A stretch of DNA of 34,830 nucleotides from positions 1 through 34,830 of the forward strand of contig DDQK01000031.1 of assembly GCA_002342665.1 (NCBI GenBank). Reading direction: 5' to 3'. Below the pieces are notes generated by a model that saw only the letters and a list, made by a program, of their open reading frames with translations, ran no database searches and was not told where the DNA came from. Below are positions 1 through 7,705 of this stretch, piece by piece. Position numbers and translations under genes: made by a program. How positions within the stretch are numbered: the stretch's first letter is position 1; the number at the start of each line of letters is the position of its first letter. Source of the DNA: Prevotella sp. UBA2444 (GTDB lineage Bacteria; Bacteroidota; Bacteroidia; Bacteroidales; Bacteroidaceae).

Positions 1-137
1 CTTGTTTTGACGGTTCGTTTCTTTATACCCAAATGCCTCAAAGAGGCATTCGCTTCTTGTACTACTTCTGTCTATGTAAATCTTTCAAAGAACTCTTTCT
101 CTTGTGTCTCGCCATCATTTTTAAGCGAAAGCGGATG
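1..137 (-). other. Probable rRNA operon leader (partial, runs off left edge)
   Basis: Read on the minus strand, this stretch follows a strong promoter and has no convincing reading frame. It contains TTCTTTGAAAGA (81-92), which resembles the boxA-like motif found ahead of Bacteroidetes rRNA genes. Near the left edge is a perfect 8-bp hairpin, AATGCCTC/GAGGCATT (32-39 and 43-50). The tail running to position 1 also reads like a Bacteroidales 16S leader, from memory. No mature rRNA sequence is inside the window, so the assignment is an inference. An alternative is the leader of another structured RNA. Confidence 0.45.
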
Positions 138-169
138 CAAAGGTACGCACTTTTTCGATACCATCCAAA
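138..169 (-). promoter_or_regulatory. Strong minus-strand promoter, probably for the rRNA operon
   Basis: The -7 box is TACCTTTG (complement of 138-145). A TTTGG -33 element (complement of 165-169) begins 24 nt upstream of it. The region further upstream (about 170-225) is very AT-rich, as expected for an UP-like element. This is the Bacteroidetes primary sigma promoter form. Confidence 0.7.
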
Positions 170-227
170 TTTTTGGCCAATTATTTTTCAAAATCAGTGA
201 AAGTTTTCGAGATTATTGACAATTAGA

Positions 228-266
228 AGGCCTATACCTTATATATAATATATAGAGTATAGGCCT
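228..266 (-). terminator. Hairpin after the Bax-inhibitor-1 gene
   Basis: AGGCCTATAC (228-237) and GTATAGGCCT (257-266) form a perfect 10-bp inverted repeat around an AT-rich, partly self-complementary loop. It starts 24 bp beyond the stop codon of the minus-strand gene ending at 290. No long U-tract follows, so its strength as an intrinsic terminator is uncertain. Confidence 0.55.
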
Positions 267-289
267 ATTGAGATAAATTTCTCTTGAAA

Positions 290-1018
290 TCATTCCCTTT
301 TCCCAAGAATGCGGAGCAGGTAAATAAAGAGATTAATAAAGTCAAGATAAAGCGATAGAGCTCCAAGCAATGCAAGTTTCTGAGAAGATTCCCCTGCATC
401 TGGTGCCATCATCAACATTTGCTTGATTTTCTGCGAATCATAAGCCGTCAGGCCGACGAAGATCAGCACTCCGACATAACTGATGATTAAATCAAAGCCT
501 GTACTCTTTAGGAAAAACACATTGACTAACGAAGCTATAATCAAACCTATCAGGGCCATCAATAAGATTTTCCCCAAAGAGGTAAGGTCGGCTTTAGTAG
601 TATAGCCAACAAATGCCATCACAGCGAAAGTACCAGCAGTAATAAAGAACACGCTAGCTATAGAAGATGTCGTATAGACAAGGAAGATGGAAGAGAGCAC
701 CACACCATTGATGGCAGAGTAGAGAACAAAGAGTAGTGTTGCCGTGGCAAGCGACAGGCGGTTGATAGCAGCACTGATACCAATGACCAGAGCCAGTTCG
801 GCAATAATCAGTCCCCACATGACTGCAGAGTTGGAGTAGATGGCATTAATCACACCTGGACTATTGGCTACACCATAGGCTGTCACCCCCGTAATAATCA
901 GAGCCAATGTCATCCATACATAAACCTTCCGCATGAGTGCAGGGAAAGCCTGAGACATGGACAGCTCGCGATCGCGAGTCATCGTTGTGTCGAAATTCAA
1001 TTCGTTGTTGTAATTCAT
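290..1018 (-). CDS. Bax inhibitor-1/YccA family membrane protein
   Basis: A 242-residue integral membrane protein of the BI-1/YccA (UPF0005, TMBIM) family. After a polar N-terminus (about residues 1-28, including the ELSMSQAF lead-in) there are seven hydrophobic segments. The first is near VWMTLALIITGVTAYGV and the last sits in the C-terminal LYLDFINLFIYLLRIL region, whose aspartate is a typical family feature. Bacterial members are proposed pH-sensitive calcium leak channels or modulators of FtsH, but the physiological role is poorly defined. The gene is monocistronic: its own promoter is at 1068-1075, a hairpin follows, and the neighbours are transcribed away or are RNA. Length and start match the family. 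Confident about the family, not about a specific function. Confidence 0.93.
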   Translation of the reverse strand: MNYNNELNFDTTMTRDRELSMSQAFPALMRKVYVWMTLALIITGVTAYGVANSPGVINAIYSNSAVMWGLIIAELALVIGISAAINRLSLATATLLFVLYSAINGVVLSSIFLVYTTSSIASVFFITAGTFAVMAFVGYTTKADLTSLGKILLMALIGLIIASLVNVFFLKSTGFDLIISYVGVLIFVGLTAYDSQKIKQMLMMAPDAGESSQKLALLGALSLYLDFINLFIYLLRILGKRE

Positions 1019-1067
1019 ATTCTTCTTAATTTAGTTACACACTGATAATGCTACAAAAATTGTGCCA

Positions 1068-1075
1068 CAAAGGTA
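1068..1075 (-). promoter_or_regulatory. -7 box for the Bax-inhibitor-1 gene
   Basis: TACCTTTG on the minus strand, followed by TGGC, about 50 nt upstream of the start codon at 1018. The sequence 24 nt upstream (TATGC) is a poor -33 element, so the promoter may be weaker than others in this window. Confidence 0.6.
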
Positions 1076-1149
1076 CACAATTACATTTAATAAAGCATAA
1101 AAAGACAGTCAGAAACACATATTAATTAGTATTTTTGGATTTTTTTCAC

Positions 1150-1157
1150 TAAATTTG
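1150..1157 (+). promoter_or_regulatory. -7 box for the lutABC operon
   Basis: TAAATTTG lies 48 nt upstream of the lutA start codon. A TTTGG is visible at 1134-1138, but it is only 16 nt upstream of the box rather than the 24 seen at most other promoters here. The operon may therefore need an activator. No operator was recognised. Confidence 0.5.
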
Positions 1158-1204
1158 TAGCCTGTAATGACTAAAAATATTAAGTAACTATACACTAACG
1201 AACA

Positions 1205-1942
1205 ATGAAAATCGGTCTATTTATCCCCTGCTATGTAGACGTGGTATACCCTGAGGTAGGCTTAGCCACCTACAAGCTATTAAAACATCTAGGCCTTGAC
1301 GTAACCTATCCGCTGAACCAGACCTGTTGCGGACAGCCGATGGCGAACGCTGGCTTTGAAAAGCAAGCCATTCCCTTGGCAGAAAAGTTTGAGGAGAAAT
1401 TCAAGGAATTTGATTATGTGGTGGCCCCATCAGTCAGTTGTGTGGCCTTTGTGAAATTGAATTACCCCCGCTTGCTGAAAGGCAAACACGAGTGCGTAAC
1501 TTCTGGTAAAATTATGGATGTGGTGGAGTTCCTTCACGACGTAGTAAAGGTGAACCACCCGCTTGGCACTTTCCCCCACAAGGTAAGCCTGCACAACAGC
1601 TGCCATGGTGTCAGAGAATTGGGACTGAGTTCGCCCAGCGAGGAGAATATCCCTAAGTTCAACAAGATCAAAGACTTGCTGAATTTAGTAGAGGGTATTC
1701 AGGTGTTGGAGCCTGAGCGCCCCGACGAATGCTGCGGCTTCGGCGGTATGTTTGCCGTGGAGGAGACAGCGGTGAGCGCCCAGATGGGTATTGACAAAGT
1801 GCAACGCCATATTAAGACAGGTGCCCGCTACGTGACTGGTCCCGACTGCTCGTGCCTGATGCACATGGCAGGTATTGCCAAGAAACAGGGCCTCGACGTA
1901 GAGTTCAAGCATGTGGTGGAAATCCTTGCCGCAGGATTATAA
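1205..1942 (+). CDS. lutA: LutA/YkgE-type (Fe-S)-binding subunit of lactate utilisation
   Basis: A 245-residue member of the LutA/YkgE family, related to the heterodisulfide-reductase D/GlpC 'CCG' domain proteins. Two cysteine-rich CCG modules are visible: CCGQPM at residues 41-46 with the later HNSCHG, and DECCGFGG with its downstream partner cysteines in PDCSCLMH. In characterised systems LutABC oxidises L-lactate to pyruvate in the cytoplasm or at the membrane, and this subunit carries part of the electron relay. It is the first gene of a three-gene operon, 38 bp ahead of lutB. Length agrees with the family. No lactate permease gene is adjacent, so substrate uptake must be encoded elsewhere. 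Confidence 0.92.
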   Translation: MKIGLFIPCYVDVVYPEVGLATYKLLKHLGLDVTYPLNQTCCGQPMANAGFEKQAIPLAEKFEEKFKEFDYVVAPSVSCVAFVKLNYPRLLKGKHECVTSGKIMDVVEFLHDVVKVNHPLGTFPHKVSLHNSCHGVRELGLSSPSEENIPKFNKIKDLLNLVEGIQVLEPERPDECCGFGGMFAVEETAVSAQMGIDKVQRHIKTGARYVTGPDCSCLMHMAGIAKKQGLDVEFKHVVEILAAGL

Positions 1943-1980
1943 ACAGCAAATAATAAATCCGTAAATCATAAATTATTAAG

Positions 1981-3348
1981 ATGAGTACAGGACATAGTAT
2001 AGCAGCAAAAGAGTTCTTAAAGAACCAGACATACGCCAAGTGGCATGATGCCACTTTCTGGTCAGTACGTACGAAACGTGACAATATGGCATTCGGTCTT
2101 GACGAGTGGGAACAGTTGCGGGAGAAAGCTTCTCAAATCAAGCGTCACACCATCACACATCTCGACGAATATCTCGATCAATTTGCCACAAACGCCGAGA
2201 AAAACGGCTGTATTGTGCATTGGGCGAAAGATGCCAAAGAGTTCAACGAAATTGTCTACGGCATTCTGAAGAACCATAATGTAAAGAAGATTGTGAAGTC
2301 AAAGTCGATGCTGACCGAGGAATGCGAAATGAACCCCTATCTTGAAGAGCACGGCATCGAAGTGGTGGAGACCGACCTCGGCGAGCGCATCATCCAGTTG
2401 AAGGGGCAGAAGCCGAGCCATATCGTAATGCCAGCCATTCACCTGAACCACGACGACGTGGGCGAGCTGTTCGAGGAGAAGCTGGGCAGCGAGAAGGGTA
2501 ATCACGATCCCACATACCTAACATACGTAGCACGTCTGAGCCTCCGCAATGAGTTCCTGACCGCTGATGCGGGCATGACAGGAGGCAACTTCGGCATCGC
2601 AGAGACGGGAGACATCGTGGTATGCACCAACGAGGGCAATGCGGACATGTCGACGTCGTGCCCCAAGCTGCACATCGCTGCTATCGGGTTAGAGAAGATT
2701 ATCCCCAACTACGACTGTCTGGCCGTTTTCCAGCGCATGCTCTGCCGCGCCGGCACCGGCCAGCCGACAACGACCTTCACCTCACACTTCCGCAAGGCGC
2801 GTCCGACGGCCCAGCCTATGCACATTGTTCTGGTGGACAACGGGCGCAGTGAATGGATAGGCAACCCTGAGCACTGGGAGGCCCTCAAGTGCATCCGTTG
2901 CGGATCATGTATGAACACCTGTCCAGTGTACCGTCGCAGTGGCGGTTACTCATACAGTTACTTCATCCCTGGCCCCATCGGCATCAACCTCGGCATGCTG
3001 CGCGACCCGCAGAAGCACTCGGGTAACGTCAGCGCATGTACACTCTGCAACAGTTGCCAGACACTCTGTCCAGCGAAAGTAAACCTGGGCGATCAAATCT
3101 ATCTGTGGCGCCAGCAACTCGATGACTTCGGTACGGCTAACCCGCAGAAGAAACTGATGTGCAAGGGCATGAGCACGCTCTATGGCAACAGCGGCATCTA
3201 CAACTTTGCCACCGGGCTTGCCCACTGGGCCAACATCATCCCCTCGCCCTTGATGAACTGCGGGCTGAATCCCTGGGCCGAAGGCCACAAGATGATGGAA
3301 TTCCCCAAGAAGCCGTTCCACGAACTGATTAAAGAATTGAAGGATTGA
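1981..3348 (+). CDS. lutB: LutB/YkgF-type iron-sulfur subunit of lactate utilisation
   Basis: A 455-residue LutB/YkgF homologue. The N-terminal two thirds form the LUD domain (for example TGGNFGIAETGDIVV, a signature stretch of the family). The C-terminal part carries two [4Fe-4S] motifs: C304-x2-C307-x2-C310-x3-C314-P and C353-x2-C356-x2-C359-x3-C363-P. It is the central electron-transfer subunit of the LutABC complex, which oxidises L-lactate to pyruvate. The electron acceptor is not evident from the sequence. The stop codon lies inside a tandem 8-mer array (3335-3366) that runs up to the lutC start. Length and motif order are normal for the family. Confidence 0.94.
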   Translation: MSTGHSIAAKEFLKNQTYAKWHDATFWSVRTKRDNMAFGLDEWEQLREKASQIKRHTITHLDEYLDQFATNAEKNGCIVHWAKDAKEFNEIVYGILKNHNVKKIVKSKSMLTEECEMNPYLEEHGIEVVETDLGERIIQLKGQKPSHIVMPAIHLNHDDVGELFEEKLGSEKGNHDPTYLTYVARLSLRNEFLTADAGMTGGNFGIAETGDIVVCTNEGNADMSTSCPKLHIAAIGLEKIIPNYDCLAVFQRMLCRAGTGQPTTTFTSHFRKARPTAQPMHIVLVDNGRSEWIGNPEHWEALKCIRCGSCMNTCPVYRRSGGYSYSYFIPGPIGINLGMLRDPQKHSGNVSACTLCNSCQTLCPAKVNLGDQIYLWRQQLDDFGTANPQKKLMCKGMSTLYGNSGIYNFATGLAHWANIIPSPLMNCGLNPWAEGHKMMEFPKKPFHELIKELKD

Positions 3349-3366
3349 AAGATTGAAGAATTGAAA
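3335..3366 (+). repeat. Four tandem 8-mers across the lutB stop and lutC initiation region
   Basis: The units are AATTGAAG, GATTGAAA, GATTGAAG and AATTGAAA, ending three bases before the lutC ATG at 3369. The lutB TGA (3346-3348) belongs to the second unit. The array supplies the purine-rich sequence just upstream of lutC. Gain or loss of a unit would alter the C-terminus of LutB or the spacing ahead of lutC. Confidence 0.85.
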
Positions 3367-3368
3367 TT

Positions 3369-3962
3369 ATGGCAAGCAAAGAAGATATACTGAAGAGATA
3401 CCGGGCGAACGTCAAAGAGAAATTCGACATGCCCGACCTGAGCGACATCAAGGCCATCACCTACCCCGACCCGCTGGTGCAGTTTATCAAGATGACGGAG
3501 AGCGTAGGCGGTCACGTGATAGAGGTGAAGGAAGGCCAGGACATCAATGAGATTGTCAGGGAGTTGTATCCAGAGGCAAAGGAGATTGCCTCGAACCTGC
3601 CAGAGGTAACTATCGCCACGAGGAACCCCGACACCGTTGGCAGGGCGCGCGACCTGAACGGCACGGATGTGGGCATCATCCGAGGGCTGTTCGGCGTGGC
3701 CGAGAATGCCTGTGTGTGGATTCCGCAGACGATGAAGGAGAAGGCTGTGTGCTTCATCTCCGAGAACCTGGTGATACTGCTTCCGAAGAGCCAGATAGTG
3801 AACAATATGCACGAGGCTTACAGGCGGATAGAGTTCGACAAGACGTACGACGGGTATGGGACGTTTATCAGCGGACCGAGCAAGACGGCGGATATTGCGC
3901 AGGTGCTCGTGATGGGAGCGCAGGCGGCGAGGAGCGCCACGGTGCTGCTACTGCCGGAGTGA
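3369..3962 (+). CDS. lutC: LutC/YkgG-type LUD domain subunit of lactate utilisation
   Basis: A 197-residue LutC/YkgG family protein made of a single LUD domain. Typical family stretches are DVGIIRGLFGVAENACVW in the middle and GTFISGPSKTADI near the C-terminus. It is needed together with LutA and LutB for lactate oxidation in characterised bacteria, although its exact chemical role is unresolved. It starts 20 bp after lutB and is the last gene of the operon. The next gene (ending at 4024) is convergent. A small imperfect hairpin at 3978-3994 lies just past the stop codon. Confidence 0.9.
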   Translation: MASKEDILKRYRANVKEKFDMPDLSDIKAITYPDPLVQFIKMTESVGGHVIEVKEGQDINEIVRELYPEAKEIASNLPEVTIATRNPDTVGRARDLNGTDVGIIRGLFGVAENACVWIPQTMKEKAVCFISENLVILLPKSQIVNNMHEAYRRIEFDKTYDGYGTFISGPSKTADIAQVLVMGAQAARSATVLLLPE

Positions 3963-3977
3963 CGTGACGAGGGAGGA

Positions 3978-3994
3978 CTGTGGTGATACCGCAG
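3978..3994. repeat. Small hairpin CTGTGG-n5-CCGCAG between convergent genes
   Basis: The stem CTGTGG/CCGCAG (one G-T pair) with a 5-nt loop lies 16 bp past the lutC stop and 30 bp from the convergent aminotransferase stop. A close relative with the same loop length and the same trailing ATAC occurs at 7677-7693. It may act as a weak terminator or RNA stability element. Confidence 0.4.
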
Positions 3995-4023
3995 CATACG
4001 GAACGAAGGGAACGGATACTGCG

Positions 4024-5154
4024 CTATGGGCGGAAATCATTGAGGAGGCTGGCGATGGTGCCGGCCTCTTCTGTTGTCATGGCCTGATGGCAAGGGAGGC
4101 TGAGTTCCTGAGCGCTGATGAGTTCAGTGACAGGTAGGGAGAGCGAGGGCCAGGCCTGCCGATAGCACTGCTGGCGATGGGGCGGGATGGGATAGTGAAC
4201 CTGAGTCTGCACGCCGTTGTCGAGCAGATAACGCTGGAGCGTGTCGCGCTGAGGGCAGAGTATGGGGAAGATGTGCCAGACGCTATCACGGTCAGGATTC
4301 GGAATGCTGAGGAGAGAATTCTCCACCTTATTTATATATATAGAAGCAATCTCCTTGCGTCGCTGATTCTCTGCATCGAGGTAACGGAGTTTCACGTCGA
4401 GCATGGCAGCCTGCAACTCATCAATGCGACTATTGCGGCCCTGATAAAGATGGACGTACTTCTCACGACTTCCGTAATTGGCGATGGCCCTGATGACCTC
4501 TGCCAGATTGTCATCATCGGTAGTGACAGCCCCTGCATCACCAAGGGCGCCGAGATTCTTGCCGGGGTAAAAACTATGGCCGGCGGCATCACCAAGGGAA
4601 CCGGTGCGACGGGGCTGAGACGGAGACTCAGCATACATGAAACGACAGCCATGAGCTTGCGCATTGTCCTCGATGAGCTTCAGATGATGCTTGCGGCAGA
4701 TATCGCCGATGAGAGGAGTATAGGCGCAGCGGCCATAGAGATGGACAATCATCAGGGCACGAGTACGCCCGGTGATGGCAGCTTCGATGAGGGAGTCGTC
4801 AATCTGGAGGGTGTCGGGTGAGGCATCCACAAGGACAGGACGCAAGCCGCAGTCGGTGATAGCGAGGATGGACGCAATGAAGGTGGTGGCAGGCACGATA
4901 ACCTCATCGCCGGGAGCCATCACGCCCAATTCCATATAGCCTCGAAGGATGAGCGTGAGTGCATCGAGGCCGTTGCCACAGCCGATGCAGTGACGGGTGC
5001 CGATGTATTCGGCATAGTGCTGTTCGAAGAGGCGTGTAGCCTCTCCCTTTAGATACCAGCCACTATCGAACACTCGACCGACAGCCTGACGCAATTCGGC
5101 ATCGTGCATATTATTAATCCGTTTCAAATCAAGGTATTTAATCATAGCATCCAT
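4024..5154 (-). CDS. DegT/DnrJ/EryC1/StrS family sugar aminotransferase (FdtB/QdtB-like)
   Basis: A 376-residue PLP-dependent aminotransferase of the DegT/StrS class. The PLP lysine is K199 in the motif [10 protein letters not shown]. Other family marks are [27 protein letters not shown] and the C-terminal HVQTQ-like stretch [14 protein letters not shown]. FdtB/QdtB enzymes transfer an amino group from glutamate to C3 of a dTDP-3-keto-6-deoxyhexose. Here rfbB and an FdtA/QdtA-type isomerase lie upstream in the same operon, so the inferred product is dTDP-3-amino-3,6-dideoxyhexose (Fuc3N or Qui3N). It overlaps the preceding acyltransferase gene by 13 bp and is the last gene of the nine-gene run. 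The exact sugar cannot be decided from sequence. Confidence 0.9.
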   Translation of the reverse strand: MDAMIKYLDLKRINNMHDAELRQAVGRVFDSGWYLKGEATRLFEQHYAEYIGTRHCIGCGNGLDALTLILRGYMELGVMAPGDEVIVPATTFIASILAITDCGLRPVLVDASPDTLQIDDSLIEAAITGRTRALMIVHLYGRCAYTPLIGDICRKHHLKLIEDNAQAHGCRFMYAESPSQPRRTGSLGDAAGHSFYPGKNLGALGDAGAVTTDDDNLAEVIRAIANYGSREKYVHLYQGRNSRIDELQAAMLDVKLRYLDAENQRRKEIASIYINKVENSLLSIPNPDRDSVWHIFPILCPQRDTLQRYLLDNGVQTQVHYPIPPHRQQCYRQAWPSLSLPVTELISAQELSLPCHQAMTTEEAGTIASLLNDFRP

Positions 5155-6080
5155 TCGTAAGTATCATAACAGACAGCGCGGCCCCCAAAACCTTCCTTCT
5201 GAAAGATGAGCTGATAATTCAGTCGAGCACTGTCGCTCACCGTCGACTTTCCGAAATCGATATAGGGATAATCTTGATATACGTCGTTGATAAGGGTATT
5301 GAAGAGCAGGTCGATAGCTCCACATGCCTTGCCTTCCGGGTTGGCGGATATATACTGAGTGTGAAGCACCTGAGGCGTGAGGAAGAGCAAAGTTCCTCCA
5401 ACAAGCCGACCATCGTTACTGACTGTCCATAACTTGATCTGATCGGGGAAACGATTCTTTAATAACAACAATTCAGCGATATTATGAACCGGACAGACAC
5501 CATATTTCGAAGCCAGGTTTTCTCGGAGAATCTGCCAGAAGCCTTCGATATCATTACTTTCTTCCACCAATAGTCCCCGTCGTAGCGCCTTACGCAATCC
5601 CGAACGTCTCGACTCAGTGAACTTCAAGCGATGACGCCCCATAATAGCAGACGAGATATCACGGATAACCAACTGAGCCTGGCAGACATCCGTCAGCGCA
5701 TAGAGGTCCTCTTCCGAGGGCAGCTGATGATATATCCATGGTATCGCCTTATATACAACCTTATGGAACCCCTCACGGCGCAAAGAGTCATTCAGAGTCC
5801 TAAACACTTCCAGAATACCTGCAGCGGAGCACTCTTTGCCCATCACCAACCCGCCATAAGTCAAGCCACCGTGGGACACCAAGGTCTGGCCATCAGCATT
5901 AGCTGGCAAAAGAGCATAAAGCCTTCCCTTAAGATAAACCATGAGGGAATAGTCGGAGAATCTATCACTATGATAATCCATGAAGCGGCGATCGAAGAGG
6001 AACGTGCCGTTCTTCGACGCTGCCACGAAGCGGTTCCACTCGTCGGCCCTCTGTGCAGTATATCTGACTATCTCGAACAT
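5142..6080 (-). CDS. FemAB/GNAT-like acyltransferase in the amino-sugar operon
   Basis: A 312-residue protein with the look of a FemAB-like/GNAT-fold acyltransferase. It has an N-terminal half rich in substrate-side GNAT features ([13 protein letters not shown]), a basic middle (residues about 150-170, rich in R and [23 protein letters not shown]), and a C-terminal GNAT half containing [22 protein letters not shown] and [14 protein letters not shown]. The gene overlaps the cupin gene upstream (13 bp) and the aminotransferase downstream (13 bp), so the three are very likely co-translated. The position suggests N-acylation of the 3-amino sugar, a step done in known pathways by left-handed beta-helix FdtC/QdtC enzymes, to which this protein has no resemblance. 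Substrate and acyl donor are inferred; an aminoacyl or peptidoglycan-related role is also possible. Confidence 0.75.
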   Translation of the reverse strand: MFEIVRYTAQRADEWNRFVAASKNGTFLFDRRFMDYHSDRFSDYSLMVYLKGRLYALLPANADGQTLVSHGGLTYGGLVMGKECSAAGILEVFRTLNDSLRREGFHKVVYKAIPWIYHQLPSEEDLYALTDVCQAQLVIRDISSAIMGRHRLKFTESRRSGLRKALRRGLLVEESNDIEGFWQILRENLASKYGVCPVHNIAELLLLKNRFPDQIKLWTVSNDGRLVGGTLLFLTPQVLHTQYISANPEGKACGAIDLLFNTLINDVYQDYPYIDFGKSTVSDSARLNYQLIFQKEGFGGRAVCYDTYEWML

Positions 6081-6481
6081 CCGACGAAACTTAGGAATTC
6101 CTCGTAATCATAGATGTAGTCACTCTCGTCATAATGCTCGGAGGCCAGCACCAGGCACACGGCTCCCGAGGAGAAGTCGTCGAGCGTGCGCCAGGTGTTG
6201 ACATCGATGAGCAGGCCCTGCCAGGGATGGTTCAGCAGGACAGTCTTACGCTCATGCCCATTGTCGAGAGTGACGTGGAAGGAGCCGCTCAGGGCTACGA
6301 CGAACTGCCGGAGCCGCTTGTGGGCATGACCACCCCTACTCTCCCCTCCCGGCACGTCGTAGACCCAATAGGCCCGTTTGATGCCGAAAGGCACTATCTG
6401 TTGAGCCTCTGCAAAGGTCAGATTCCCCCGAGGGTCAGTGATCTTCGGTAAGTCGATGAGCTTAATCTCTAAGTTTTGCAT
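6068..6481 (-). CDS. FdtA/QdtA-family cupin: dTDP-4-keto-6-deoxyglucose 3,4-ketoisomerase
   Basis: A 137-residue single cupin of the FdtA/QdtA/WxcM-like family. The family-typical [10 protein letters not shown] near the N-terminus and the histidine-rich motif [11 protein letters not shown] (putative active-site histidines) are present, followed by [25 protein letters not shown] and a C-terminal YDYEEFL. FdtA and QdtA convert dTDP-4-keto-6-deoxy-D-glucose to the 3-keto isomer with galacto or gluco configuration. The rfbB two genes upstream makes that substrate and the aminotransferase two genes downstream would use the product. It overlaps purT by 20 bp and the acyltransferase by 13 bp. Which epimer it makes cannot be told by eye. 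Confidence 0.9.
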   Translation of the reverse strand: MQNLEIKLIDLPKITDPRGNLTFAEAQQIVPFGIKRAYWVYDVPGGESRGGHAHKRLRQFVVALSGSFHVTLDNGHERKTVLLNHPWQGLLIDVNTWRTLDDFSSGAVCLVLASEHYDESDYIYDYEEFLSFVGCSR

Positions 6482-7667
6482 AAGGATCAGTTCCTAAGAC
6501 GGTCTTTGCCAGCCGCTTGGCCTTGTCGCGGAGGGCATCCACGTCGTCGCCCACTTCGCCGTAGCAGAGCACGACGCCCATGCGACGGCCCTTGTGAGCC
6601 TCGGGCTTGCCGAAGATACGGATGCGGGTGCGGTCTTCCTTCAAGGCCTCCTCGAGATTGTAGGGCAGCAGCGAACGGTCTACTGGTGTAGAAGCCTCGA
6701 CGGGAGAGAGGATGACGGCCGATGCTCCGGCATGCTCCAGATGGATGCCCGCGATGGGCAGGCCGAGGACGGCACGCAGATGGAGTTCGAACTCAGAGAG
6801 GTTGGTGGTGTGGCCGAGGGTCACCATGCCCGTGTCGTGGGGGCGCGGCGAGAGTTCGGAGAAGATGACCTCGCCCTGCTTGGTGAGGAAGAACTCCACG
6901 CCCCAGATGCCGGCGCCCGTGAGGGCCCGCGTCACCTTGTCGGCCATCATCTGTGCCTGCTTGAGGGCCTCGTCGGAGATCTTGTAGGGCTGCCACGACT
7001 CACGATAGTCGCCCGACTTCTGCACATGGCCGATAGGCGGACAGAAGAGCGTGGGCCAGCCGTGCTGCTGGGTGACGGTGAGGAGGGTGAACTCAGACTG
7101 GAAGTCGATGAACTCCTCGATGATGACCTCCTTCACGTCACCGCGCGAGCCCTCCATGGCCTCGCGGAAGGCCGTCTCCAGTTCGTCGTCGTTGTGGACA
7201 TAACTCTGGCCGTGGCCGGAGGACGACATCAGGGGCTTGACGACACAGGGGAAGCCGATCTCGTCGGCGGCCCGCTTGAACTCGTCGAAGGTCTTGGCGT
7301 AGAAATACTTCGCCGTGCGCAGGCCCAGTTCCTTGGCGGCCAGGTCGCGGATGGCACGGCGGTTCATGGTGTAGTTGACGGCCCGGGCTGAGGGCACCAC
7401 CTGGATGCCCTGCTCCTCGAACTTAAAGAGGCGCTCGGTGCGGATGGCCTCGATCTCAGGCACGATGATGTCGGGCTTATGCTTGTTGACCACGGCCTCG
7501 AGGGCGTCGCCGTCGAGCATGGAGAATACCTCGCGCTCGTCGGCCACCTGCATGGCAGGGGCATTGTCGTAGCGATCACAGGCGATTACATACTGGCCGG
7601 CACGCATGGCGGCGATGACGAACTCCTTGCCCAGTTCTCCTGAGCCTAATAGCAATATTTTCTTCAT
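6462..7667 (-). CDS. purT: Formate-dependent phosphoribosylglycinamide formyltransferase 2 (PurT)
   Basis: A 401-residue ATP-grasp enzyme. The N-terminal motif [13 protein letters not shown], the loop [15 protein letters not shown] and the metal-binding stretch [18 protein letters not shown] are diagnostic of PurT. The enzyme formylates GAR with formate and ATP in cytosolic purine synthesis, in place of folate-dependent PurN. Its length is close to the usual 390 or so residues. It sits between rfbB (38-bp gap holding a small hairpin) and the cupin gene (20-bp overlap), which is an odd place for a purine gene. The overlap argues for co-transcription and not chance adjacency. Function is confident; the reason for the location is unknown. 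Confidence 0.95.
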   Translation of the reverse strand: MKKILLLGSGELGKEFVIAAMRAGQYVIACDRYDNAPAMQVADEREVFSMLDGDALEAVVNKHKPDIIVPEIEAIRTERLFKFEEQGIQVVPSARAVNYTMNRRAIRDLAAKELGLRTAKYFYAKTFDEFKRAADEIGFPCVVKPLMSSSGHGQSYVHNDDELETAFREAMEGSRGDVKEVIIEEFIDFQSEFTLLTVTQQHGWPTLFCPPIGHVQKSGDYRESWQPYKISDEALKQAQMMADKVTRALTGAGIWGVEFFLTKQGEVIFSELSPRPHDTGMVTLGHTTNLSEFELHLRAVLGLPIAGIHLEHAGASAVILSPVEASTPVDRSLLPYNLEEALKEDRTRIRIFGKPEAHKGRRMGVVLCYGEVGDDVDALRDKAKRLAKTVLGTDPYAKLRD

Positions 7668-7676
7668 AGGCGGGGG

Positions 7677-7693
7677 CTGCGGAATTACCGCAG
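7677..7693. repeat. Hairpin CTGCGG-n5-CCGCAG between rfbB and purT
   Basis: A perfect 6-bp stem with a 5-nt loop (AATTA) in the 38-bp gap between two operon genes. It matches the element at 3978-3994 at 17 of 22 positions, including the trailing ATAC. No U-tract follows on the transcribed minus strand, so a processing or stability role is more likely than termination. Confidence 0.4.
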
Positions 7694-7705
7694 TATACTA
7701 AACTA

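Noticed and set aside
7..219. 70-codon plus-strand open frame at the left edge
   Set aside because: It runs against a strong minus-strand promoter and across the rRNA-like leader, and the peptide has no recognisable domain.
3198..3812. 204-codon antisense frame over lutB and lutC
   Set aside because: Both lut genes are well supported on the plus strand; antisense frame has no features.
6594..7391. 265-codon antisense frame across purT
   Set aside because: purT is unmistakable on the other strand; this frame has biased, motif-free composition.
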